This document shows, in pieces, positions 25,601-36,600 of a stretch of DNA of 64,000 nucleotides. The translations under genes and the position numbers were made by a program. Location: positions 147,084 to 211,083 of the forward strand of contig VSDK01011273.1 in NCBI GenBank assembly GCA_009767595.1, in the 5' to 3' direction. The stretch's first letter is position 1. Each line of letters begins with the position of its first letter. The DNA comes from Symbiodinium kawagutii. Its lineage: Eukaryota; Sar; Dinophyceae; Suessiales; Symbiodiniaceae. The notes under the pieces were generated by a model, which was given only the letters and a program-made list of their open reading frames with translations, did not search any database and was not told where the DNA came from.

Positions 25601-28600
25601 TCGCGGCAAAATCACAATTCAAAATTGATTTTTGCATTTCTTTCATTTTGGTGTTAAGCGCTCCCTCTTTCCTGCAGAATCAAATTTTGTTTGTTACCAC
25701 CCGCTTGGCAACCCAAGTCAAGGAATTGAGCAGGTCTGTGGAACAAATTTCTGGATTCTGTCAATATGTGTTCCAACCGAATCACCTTTGAGCCCAACAC
25801 CCCTGATGCTGCAGAGAGAATTCCAACCTGGGTAGACGTTTGATTGGCTAAGTGGTCCGGAAAGAATTGAGCCTAGAGTTTTCCCCTGCGAGGCCTCGTT
25901 CGGGTCAGTGCACCATGTGTGGTGAAGGCTCAGCTCCAGAGGGTTCCAAAAGCGAGTGCCGGCCCTGCGAAGATCAAAGCTATGCGGTGGAAGGTGATGA
26001 GACGTGCAAGCCATGCACTTTTCCAGCCATGATTTTGAATGATGACAACTGGTGCACATATCTCTACTTTGTGCTCTTCAGCTTAGCATTCTTGCTCTTC
26101 ATGCTTTTGGTCTTGGCAGTGTTTGGGCGACTGCGCCTTCAATGCTTGAAGCGGCGACTTAACATGCTAGTCGCTACCAAGAGCTGGCCAGAGCTGCATG
26201 CAACTCAACCAACCTTGCTCGAATATGGCCTTTGGAAGAACAAAGCTTGTGCGACGGTGCAAGATCGTAAACTTAAGGTAAAGAAGACATCTTTCCAACT
26301 TGGCATTTCCTTGCAATATGTGTTCGAACATTTGGAGGACGTGTACAAGGAGAAGGCTGAACAAGCAGAGTGGCGACTTGATACATGGGGCCCAGTGACC
26401 AAGAGTGGCTTCTTTGTAAAGGTCCGAAATTGCGGGCTCCAAGTGGATCCTGAGGCTTCTTGGAATGCTTTGCAGCCTTGCGATTATCCCGAGAACCCAA
26501 ATTTTCACCAGGTGGCAGGGGTGTTGGCCTATGGTCCATGGGCGTTGGGCAAGCATCAATGCTGCCCCCGTGATGGGTTGCCAGACTGCAGCATTGTGGA
26601 CGCGCTTCAAGCAGAGTCCAACAGTGCAAAGGCAACTTGGTTCCTCTCATGGGTTTGGGGCTATCACTTCACCACGGTGCACAAGGCAGGGTGCTCGCGG
26701 TTGCAGAACAGGTAAGACACATCGACTCATTCCCTCCAAGAAGCCTAAGCCGCCCACGTGATTTATTAGTTTGATGGTGCCCCCACAGCTTTTGGGCGCA
26801 TACTTACGCATACTTAACGAACACCCAATTAAAATTTGAGAGGCAGACTTCCGATCTCTGCACGGAGGGGAATTGCGGGGAATGCCTCAAACACTTTCTA
26901 GACTCACATCCAATTTCTGCACACTTTCACTAGGCAAACTTTCTCTCAAACGGGAGATTTGAAGCTGATTACTGATTTAACTCAAATGTTAACATTTTAC
27001 TCAGGTATGAGGTGTTCAGAACATTTGCATCAATCATGAAAGCCGGGCCCAATTGCAGCCTGCAAACGAAATGAGCATCAGGGGTCTTCGGGGGTAGACG
27101 CTTTCAACAGTCGCCAAACTGCTGGGCTAAAGCCCTTTGTGCCGTGCTCTTTTTTTTTAAACGTTTGTGATGGGTGTGCTTGCCCTCAGACGTTTGCGCC
27201 TGAGCGTCCGACACATTAGAACGCTGATGCACTTACCAGGCCACATTAGAACTTCTGCGTCTAGACGTTTGTACCCCGATATGACTAGAACTTTTATGCC
27301 TGAAGCTTGTGTTTGTGCCTGAATGTGCCTATGCTTCAGGAATAAAAAAATGCTGTGCCTGAAGCTTACTACTTGCATGATGTGTGCGTGCCCTTAGGAT
27401 TCCTTAGGCACATTCGCAATGCTGAGCGAAAGCGCGCCATGTTTTTGTAATGCTGTTGCACTGGGGATTTTGTTGTCCTGTGCTGGTGTTCTTGTGCTGA
27501 CGTTCTTCTGCAGGTGTTTTTGTTGTGTTGCTCTTCATCCTTTGTTACATCATCGTTCCTTTGCTTCCCCCATTGGTTTCTCCCGACTTTCCTTCCTTCT
27601 ACTTGTGTCCACCTCCTTGTCCTCTCACAAATACTGTTAGAAAGTTTCAACGTGTGGGGTCATCCAGTCCTCTGATTTTGGAGGCGCTGACGAGATGGTG
27701 GGAGAAACACCGCATCGTTGCAGGGGCTGGCGAGGATGCTTCTGGGCAGGGCACCTACATCTGGTGGTGCGTCTTTGTGAACAACCAGTTCAGGATGTTG
27801 GAGGCTGGCCAGGTTGAAGACCCTGGTGATCTTTTCAACGTCTTTGGTCAGCAGTTGGAAGGTATCGGCAAGATGCTCATGTGCTTGGACCAAATGAGAG
27901 GAAGTTCGTACACCACGAGGATCTGGTGCATCTTCGAGGTTTTCGTTGCATGCCAGAGGCAGGGCGTTTTTGCAGGGAGTGGATCAGAGTGCCTTATAGA
28001 GCTTGGATGTTCAAGTTTTCCTTGGCAAATGGCCACTGCTAGGAGCATTCCAACCACTGTGATCCTCCCAGAGCTGGAAGTGGGCGCGATTGACTCTCTG
28101 AAGGACCGATTCTGGAGCTTTTACGATTCGTTAGATTTGTTGTTGTACGTGCTTCTTGGTTACCCACTGCTTGCAAATACATCTTCAGTATAAGCCATTG
28201 TTTGGGTTCAAACACTGTTTCAGAAGTGCTCGATGCTGCAGTGATGGATTTTGAAACCGATTTGTTTTGTACTGTGTGATGCTTTCAGAAGATGGATATT
28301 AGCTTCATGGAGGTGTTTGATGCAAAGACGAACATCCTAATTCGCCACGAGCTGTGCTTTCAAGGATTTGACGCAACAATGCCGAGTTGATGCTGAGAAG
28401 GCTGGAACAGAACAGTCGGTGTGAGTCCGTGTATTTCCATGTTTGCACCCCCACATGTATGGACATTGCCAGCCAACGTATGTTTTTATTTTCCTGAAAG
28501 GAAGCTCATGGTGGCTTACCACGGCCCCACTCCAGGCAAAGGCTTCTGTTGAAGCTGATGCAGAGGCCATCAAAATGCACATCCAGCAGGAGCATAAATC

Positions 28601-28811
28601 CTTTGAATATGTGAACCAGACCGTGGAGCAAGCTCTTTGGTGCGAAGTCATCAAGTTCTTGGAGCAAAGTGAGCAAAGTGAGCAGAGCGAGAATGGCAAG
28701 ACCCAAAGCATCTTCCCTTCAACAGCAATTGGGTCAGACCACCCTTCGACTGGGGACATTTTGACATCTAAAGATTCGGGGTGCCGTCTCTTAGGTGTGT
28801 TTAGTTGTTAG
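19613..28811 (+). CDS. Receptor-like FG-GAP/Cys-rich transmembrane protein, copy 2 (frameshift in exon 5)
   Basis: Exons: 19613-20002, 20243-21397, 21839-23000, 23762-24145, 24596-25047, 25893-26711, 27641-27958, 28043 to about 28125, 28289-28321, 28536-28811. The start ATG gives a signal peptide (MKCFLLLLPLVHG). Exons 1-4 encode about 15 D-x-D-G-D-x-D repeats (for example VDWDHDGDLD and ADFDGDGDID), enough for two seven-bladed FG-GAP/VCBS propellers of integrin-alpha type. Exons 4-6 are Cys-rich (EGF-like, then GCC2/GCC3-like). A membrane helix is at 26062-26130. Exons 6-7 join in phase to bring CPRDG, ATWFLSWVWGYH, CVFVNNQFRM and IWCIFEV together, a cytosolic domain I know from dinoflagellate proteins and which may be TIR-like. 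Exon 8 continues with IPTTVILPE and exon 10 with YVNQTVEQAL. Donors are GT, GT, GT, GC, GC, GT, GC. Exon 5 lacks 29 nt near 24767 and shifts frame. The exon 8 end is unsure. Confidence 0.8.
23205..23640. repeat. CAGAAGATATGCCAGATAGAATG-type minisatellite in receptor intron 3
   Basis: Degenerate units of AGAAGATATG(C/T)CAGATAGAATG(C/T)C. Paralogous shorter array at 37196-37400 in copy 3, and a displaced array at 12771-12925. Confidence 0.85.
25378..25436. repeat. (ATGAT/ACGAT)n pentanucleotide microsatellite
   Basis: About eleven GATAT/GATAC pentamers in the exon 5-6 intron of copy 2. The same place in copy 3 (39278-39292) has only two or three degenerate units. Confidence 0.9.
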
Positions 28812-30561
28812 GTGTGGCATGCGTGATCCTTAAGATCAGACCAGGGAAAAAGTACAAAAGGAAATCAGTTGGAGACGTCTTTGGAAAAGGCGTTTGATAC
28901 GGTAATTTCATTACATAATTCATAGTTTCTTTGTGTCAAGCATAGACTCATGTGAAGATTCACTATGATTCTTTGGTGGAAGGATCGCAGCTGCTGAAGG
29001 ACACCACAAGAGTGTCAGTTTGTAAAGCTCCACGCCGGCAGTTTTGGAACATTTCGGGAGGCCTGACCTGATCATGACCTCCAGATATTTTAAGCGTAGC
29101 CTTGGCTCATGGGCTCAGGGCCCAGCATTGCCGCTCCAACTGAGAGGTCACGAGCCATGAACAACGCGGCAGAATGAAAGAGTTAGGTAGTTGGAGCTTG
29201 GACGACTTGGTTGGATCAACTGTTGTGTGAACTACACCGTTGGCCTCTTGGATAAGTCTGGAGTCGGGGCGCTGTGATGAAGCCTAGTCTGGCAGTGCGG
29301 CTTACAACAGGCCCCACGCCACAATACACTTTATGGACAGTCGAGCTCTTTTCTTGCTGCGACATGTCATGACCTGTTGTGTCATACCCCGTGCAACGCT
29401 TTTTAACGTGGGAAAAATGGTGCATCGGCTGGGCACATGTATTTATCCCAAAGCTTGCTGGCGCCATGTCACACCAAAGAATGAGCGGCAGAGCACAGGT
29501 ATCTGAATCTTTGTTGGGATCGGTTCACTTGCTTCGTTTGATCCAGTTGCGCCGCCAAGTCTGACTTTTTTGCAACAGCTTTGTCACGCAGATGCTTCCC
29601 ACTCAGGTACGAGTGCTTGTGCCCTGCTTGGCAAGGCGCCTGCCGAGCCCACATTGTTCCATCCAGAAGTGTGCTGATGTTTTCGGACCTTTCTTTTACC
29701 CGTTGTACATTCATGTTTCATCAAACTTCAGACTCTTGGAGACCGTTCTGTCACATCGGTGCACCAGTTCCATGATCACAACGTCTTCCAAAGCTGAAAG
29801 AGAACTGACAAGAACTGCCACAACCTTCCGGCAGTGATTCGTCTTTTTCAGACCTACAAAAGTTCAAGAACTCACTGCTCAATAGTCAGTCCAGACGAGC
29901 AGCTTTTCTTTGGTTTCATGACTCACTCGTTAAAGTAGTGACTGTGCCTTCAAGATCGGTTTCGGACCTGCCAAAACAAGTAGATTCTGCTCAAGTTTCA
30001 TCCTTCAAGGCTGAATTTTCCCACTCAGGTATAGCTGTTGGCGCCCTGCTTAGCAAGGCGCCTGCCGAGCCCACATTATGTTCCAGAAGTGTGCTGACGT
30101 TTTTGTATCTTGTCTGATTCTGGTTGGACATTCATGCAAACTTCAGACTGTTGGGGACCCGCTGTCACATCGTCTCACCAGTTCCCTGATCACAACGACC
30201 TCCAAAGCTGAAAGAGATAAGGCCTCAAAGAGATCTGACAACCGCCGCAACCTTCCGGCAGTGATTCGTCGTTTTTAGCCCTTAGAAAGTTCAAGAACTC
30301 ACTGCTCGTTCATCCGCAGGGCTTTTGTAATTTGGTTTCATGACTCACTAATTAAAGCAGTGACAGTGCCTTCAAGATCAAGTAGATTCTGCTCAAGTTT
30401 CATCCGTCATGCTGAATTTGTTAAATTTAAACGTAGAAATCTTAAGAATTTGCGCTCAGTCTAGTTTATCGCCCCTTGTTAAACCATGCGTAGTCTGGCA
30501 CTAGTCACCAGTTGTGGAAAAAGAAAAGGGCCCTCACATGACGTGTGGCCTAGCTCTTGTT
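28812..30561. other. Spacer between receptor copy 2 and gene X, with an internal duplication
   Basis: The spacer contains a single copy of the 100-bp unit (about 29282) and two versions of one block. 29581-29880 is closest to the copy 3 spacer (44440-44740), and 30010-30300 is closest to the copy 1 spacer (14710-15000). No frame is conserved between the versions, so I call no gene. Confidence 0.55.
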
Positions 30562-30688
30562 TGTTTGTTTTGTCTTGTCTTGTCTTGTCTTGTCTTGTCT
30601 TGTCTTGTCTTGTCTTGTCTTGTCTTGTCTTGTTTGATTGTTTGTTTGTTTGTTTGTTTGTTTGTTTGTTTGTTTGTTTGTTTGTTTC
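30562..30688. repeat. (TTGTC)n followed by (TTTG)n
   Basis: About twelve TTGTC pentamers, then about a dozen GTTT units. It is at the position of the GTTT/CTTT tract downstream of copy 1. Confidence 0.93.
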
Positions 30689-30970
30689 AGAGCCGGCCTG
30701 TTGCGATTTTGCACAAGTACTAGCATTCTTGGTCCTCTCCAATTGCTCCGGCCTTTTCTTTCCCCAGACTGCTTTCCTTGGCCGATATACTTTCGCTTCC
30801 AATACCGTTGGTCCTCTCAAGCTACAACCATGTTTTTTTGCTACCTGGCATCAAGGATATTTACGAATAGGGAATCCAATGGAATCTACTGTTAAAAACC
30901 ACCAGTGAATTTTCTTTAAACTGTCAAGCCATCATTGAATACACCCTTGGAATTCCACCGTTTTGCAAAG

Positions 30971-33186
30971 GTGGGCTGCAGTTGGGGAAGATCCGATGAT
31001 GTCCAGCAGCTTCTGGAAGCCCGGGCACACAGCACGCTGGTGTTGGAAGCTATGCTTCGAGTTGCGGGTTTTGCGCTGGGTTAGTGGGTTGGAAGGGAAC
31101 ATTTCAAGGAGCTATCAGTCAAATAGCAGACCCAAAAACCAATAGAGCCACTGGATGTTGGGAAGTGCTGTAGCAATGATGGGGATTTAAGAGCCCAATA
31201 ATCGTGGATTTCATGATTTTTCGGTCAAGCCACTAGAAAGAGCATCCTGACCATTTCAACCCAAGTGCACTGATAGGCTTGATGGACAAGATAAGATATA
31301 TAAAAGGACACTTGGACCGCACTGCCATGCTGGCCACGTGACATCGACTAAGGATGTCAAACTGCGGTGGTCTTTGCCTGCACAAACATTTGTGAAGAGG
31401 CCGCCTTTCAGACAGAGGGGATTGGAGGTGAGGAATGGCTGGTTGGCGACCGCGCCAGAGACATACACCAAGCAGGCGTCGCACCGAAGTTTGTTAAGGA
31501 AGGCATTCCAACAGAAGACATCGGAAAACCATCCGCGTTTCGGGGAGCAGACTCAGATATCCAACCCATCCAGCAGGTAGTGGAAATCTTGCAAAAAAGA
31601 GCTGCATTGGAAGATGACCAGATTGAGGTGCACGGATGTAGCACCATCATGTGCTTGGGTTCCTTGGAATAGTGATTTGATCAGTCTTACTCTGATGGAT
31701 GGCAACATGAAACAATCTGATGGTTTGGAAGGATGTTGCCATCAATATGAGACATCAATGGAAAGTGCTCTTTTTTGATGCTGGAAACTTTTTCCTAAGA
31801 TCCTTTCAGCACCGCAGAGGACGTTTTTTTGCGAAGTTGTTTATGAACGAAATGGGTGTTTTTCAAAATTGGGGACCCCTAAATCATCCCCTATCAGTCA
31901 TTTATTGGCCATATGATTTTTAGTAATGAACCAACATGAACCAACCATTTTGGGGGCGTTCCCTATTTGAGGAAATCTCCAAATAGGTTATTCTTTGCAT
32001 TTCTTGGTTGACCCCAGTTCTGCTTCACATCCAAAAAGTCTGGGCAGCACATGTCAGGCCAGACAGTCGCCACAGCCCGAGCCCGCTGAGCCAGGGACCC
32101 CAATTTGGGACCATGGAGCCCTGTACGGAGGATCAGCCCTCGATGGTTTTAGAAGCGAGGCTGCCCAGGTAAGATGGAATTTCATGGGGCGAGAAGCTTC
32201 AGTTAGTTGATCCTACACGAGTCGGATATTTGTATGATATGACCAGCCTGAACTCAGCTTTGTCCTGTTGATAGACAAGGGTTTGCATGCAAATCGCTCT
32301 GTTTTTCAACATGATTAACATATTAGCATACACGCATGTGTGGTGATATTCTTGTACATGCATATGTGTTTGCGTGTGTGTTCTTCGTCTGAAGATAGAT
32401 GGAGCAGTGCGGCCTCACATCCCATGGCTCCCAAGATTTCATCAAAAGCGCGGCTGCAGGAGCTTTCGGAGATGCATACAATAGGCCCCGTGGCTTGACA
32501 TAGACTGCACTGCAAATGTGGCACTTGAATTTGTGTAATCTGATGCCATGACAATCCATGTGCCCTATCGGTTTGTCCATCAACTTCGAAATCAGTAGCT
32601 ACAAACCTCTCAGAAAATGTCGCTTTAGGCCCATGTTTGATGGAGGCCTTCTGAAGGCGGCCTTCTTTTTTTCACCATTTATGGAAGCTCTTGAGGTCAG
32701 CGCCCGCTTCGCAGAAGATTCGAGTTCCAAATCTTAAGGAGCCCGAGGAGCTGCGTGCTTGAACCGAAACAAGAAAGGTAATGACTGGCTGATACATCGC
32801 AAACATTTCAATAAATTGGGTTTGCGAGAAGAGAAGAGACAACGGTAGTGGTGTCCTGCCATATGAGAATTGCTGACGGAAGTGCCTCTTGTGAAAGCTA
32901 TTCGAAATATGTGGAGGGGTAATTGCGGGGGAAAGTACAATGAGAGGATTCGTTGGTTGTTTTTGAAAAAGAGAGAGGGAGGGGGCAATCCGATATCGTC
33001 TTGAATTTGGGTTTTCAGCTTGAAATTTGAATTCAACTGAGTGATTTCTTCATTCCATGTTGATCTTGGCTTCTGGACTGCTCAGCCTCGGGAAGGATGA
33101 GGAACTGCTGACGGCACCATGCTGCTCGAAGCAGCCCCTTGTGGCCATCAACTCTGAGGCTAACCAGTCATGGCATACCTTTGCGG
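30971..33186 (+). CDS. Gene X, exon-like blocks between receptor copies 2 and 3 (unknown product)
   Basis: Block a 30971-31067 (after TGCAAAG) reads RSDDVQQLLEARAHS and ends in phase 1 before GTTTTG. Block b 31398 to about 31658 fits that phase (EAAFQTEGIGGEEWL, then APKFVKEGIPTEDIGKP and QQVVEILQKRAALEDDQ) with no stop. Block c, about 32050-32168, ends at CCCAG/GTAAGATGG, a textbook donor. Block d 33083-33186 (after CTGCTCAG) reads LGKDEELLTAP and SEANQSWHTFA and ends before GTGAGT. Differences from the copy at 15757-17940 are largely silent in blocks a and b, which supports past coding. It is not settled whether these blocks belong to one gene, or are 3' exons of the receptor. I recognise no family. 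Confidence 0.4.
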
Positions 33187-33634
33187 TGAGTCCTTTCAAC
33201 AATTTTCTTCCAAAACTGTGTTTGAACCCTTGCCCATTTGCTTAACTCACAAACCATGTATCTATGACGTGTGAATTGAACGTTGTTGTTGGTGTGCATA
33301 AACATCCTCGGCCGCAGTTTCAGGAGGTTTGTCCGTAACTACCTTTCTTCACACAACTGTGTCTCTGGCTCTGATTTCCTACCGTAGGTTCTACTGTAGT
33401 ATGCAATGGTAGTATTTGACGATATTTGATGGGTATGAGTTATAATTATCAAATATATGCTTGGCAAATCCGTAGGCCGGCAGAGGCAAATAGAATAGTT
33501 TGCTTGTCAAGTTTGTCAAAGTCGCGACACCAAACTTGCTACACAGTTTGGTTTCCCACCAAAGCAAAGACATATGCATATGTTTGTTTTTTTTGGCCCC
33601 TGATTTTCACGGAGACATACCCTCACGCTGAGCC

Positions 33635-36600
33635 ATGAAGTGCTTCCTTCTTCTCCTGCCGTTAGTGCATGGCTTTTGGTGCGAGACCAGCAACCGCACG
33701 GGTTGCCGTGGACAGTCGAGGCATTTTGTCCGAGAGACATCAGCCACAAATCCTTTGCTGGCATTCCGGGACATCGAAGTGTCTGGTGAACAAGAGCCAA
33801 TAGTGGTTGATTGGGACCATGATAGTGATTTGGACGTGATTGTGAGGACCCGTCACGAACTTTTGCTGTTTGAGTTCAAGTCAGGCAGCGGCCACTTCGT
33901 GAAAGTCCAGCCAAGTCCTTTCAGAGGAATTTCCGCGGTCAAAGACTGTCGTCCCGCAGTGGTGGACTGGAATGGGGATGGATTGCTGGACTTGATCATC
34001 GGAGCTCAGGATCGGCCTGTCACATGGTTTGGGGATGATGACCTCAATGTTTGAACCAAGTTTCTTCATGTGTTTTTACGTGTTTCCATACGTTTCTATT
34101 CAATTCAAGTTTGACTTTCGCAACAAGGACCTGTTTCGCCATCCTTTCTGATGGTTTTGGTGGAATGTATGTGTTGCACACCTCCTGTTCAACATGGTAA
34201 GGGCGCTGTTCAACCTTGACTGGCAGGATGGACTCAAGTACTACGAGAGGAACAGTGATGGCCGACTTCAATGGAAATCAAACAATCCCTTTGAAGTCGT
34301 GCACACACTACCGAATGCTTGTTCTGATCTTGCAGTGGGAGATTGGGATGGCAATGGGAAGTTGGATTTGCTTGTCTCCGATTGCTGTGGTTCATCGCTT
34401 CCACTGCAACACTACGAAAATTATGATGGTCAACTTGTGCTGATGGATAATTCCTCGGGCCCTTTTCAGTCCGTTGAGTCGAAGGCACGCACAATGAGAC
34501 CTTTGATGGCAGATTGGAACAGTGATGGGCGCATGGACTTGATTCTCATGGCAAAAGTCTTTGACAGACAAGTCGCATCAAATTGGAAAGATCCAAAATT
34601 TTGCCCAATAGAAGTCCACTTGCAAGGTGTCGATGGAAGGGCAAGTGCCATTGACTCTTCAGGCCCAGTACTGCGGAATTGGCGCTGCAGCAAATTCGAT
34701 GGCTCTGGCATTTCTCTGGTGGATGTGGATCAAGATGGGGATTTAGATGCCATTTTCGGTGCCATGGAGGGGCCATTGCATGTTTACGAAAACACTCCCA
34801 GTGGCCTGCAGTTGCCAGCAGTGGAATCAATCTCCTCGGGCCCAATTCCTCTTGACCAGATTCAGCTCGACACTTCGCTTCATGAGCAGTGGGTCCCCAG
34901 ACATCGGAATTGGCTTCACCCAGTGCTGGCTGACTGGGACTTGGATGGAGACCTTGACTTGGCCATTATTGACCCAGCACCAATGTTGGAAGGTCACAAA
35001 AAGAATGCGTATTTTGAACACCAAGCAGATGGCACGGTCCTCAAGCTCAGTGGCCCGCCAAATATTTCTTGCCCACTTGACTGGAGTGAGCGGTTAAGCC
35101 ATGTTGACTTCGACGGAGATGGGAAGAAGGATATTGTGGGCTTTGACACTAGACTTGAAGTCATCATTTGCATCCAGACGTCTTCCGGCTTCATCCCTTC
35201 TGACCAAAATCCTTTCAAGTGGGCAGCCAGCATGTCCTCATCCTGTTCGAATTGCCCCTGGGACAATGATTTCCACTACCACTACTTTAGCTTCTCAGGT
35301 CTTCCATCTTTTGTTGACTGGGATTCCGATGGCGATTTGGATATGCTCAGGATCAATCGAGACGAGCAGGCGCAGCTCGAGCTGTGTTTTGTCGAAAGTT
35401 ATGTAGTGGTATCCTTGAAACCATTTTAAAATACTCTGTTGATGACATTTGATGGTTCCAAGCTTAGGGTTCTCATGCAGTTTTACGAGAGCCCTGGCGA
35501 AACCCCGCAAAACATCTGCGGTTGCTTGAGGGTCACTGCAGACAGAAAGAGGATGCCACGTGAGTCGTTTCTTCTGGATCCTATGAATAGCGTTTGATAG
35601 CCGATGGCGGGCTCCTCACTGTTGGATTGATTGCTGGTTCAGTTCCTTCTGGATTCTGTTTCATGCAGAAGCTTTTGGTGTTTTCGTTTGACCATTCGTG
35701 CATTTACCTCTTGATTTGTTTTTCCAGAAACCCTTGCGTGCAAGACCACGAATGCTGATACTTTTGTGATGTTGCAACGCAGGTCTATTTGTACGAGCAG
35801 CTTTCTAATGGTTCGTTCTTTGCGCAGCCCCTTCCAGTACCTTCTGCTCGCGACTACGCAGCTGCAGATTTTGATGGAGATGGAGATATTGACTTCATGA
35901 TGGCTAAGCCAGGTGGAGAGAGCTGCCTGTACTTCGAGCGCAGAAGTGATGGAAGTCTAGACCAATCGCATGGCACAGACAATCCGTTCAACGGCGTTTG
36001 CGAGGTGCTTGGTGTGGACATGATGTACTCAACCTCCCCAGATACGCTCTCCACATTGGGTGACTGGAATGGAGATGGTGAGATGGATATTATTTTGGTT
36101 GGTAAAGCCAAAGTGAGCTTATGGGTCAGCCATCCATTGATGACTTTTGTAGAAGTCGTTGGATCCGAACAACCTTTCACAAAAATTGCCTTGTCAGAGA
36201 GGACGGCCGTGAGCTTGGTGGATGTGAATGGCGATGGAAGATTGGACGTCGTGGTTCCACCGCAGGTTTTCGACGCAAGCTGGGGTTTCACGCGTGGATA
36301 TGACGCGTACCTTTACTTTCAGCAGTGGCCAAGTGGAGAAATCACAAGACAGACAGGCCCATCCAACCCATTTGGAAAGATGGACAAGACGGTCGATGTC
36401 ACTTCCACCATTTGGCACCGGATAAAGAGTTTGTTTGTGGATCTTGATGGCGATGGTGACTTGGACTTGGTTGATGCAAACTTGCATTACACTCGAAATG
36501 ATGGCGACGGAAGCTTCACGGATATGGGTCCTGAAGACCCGAGCAATCCTTTCCATGGGATTGATGATTCCAACTTCTCTTACTGGACCTTGGTAGATTG

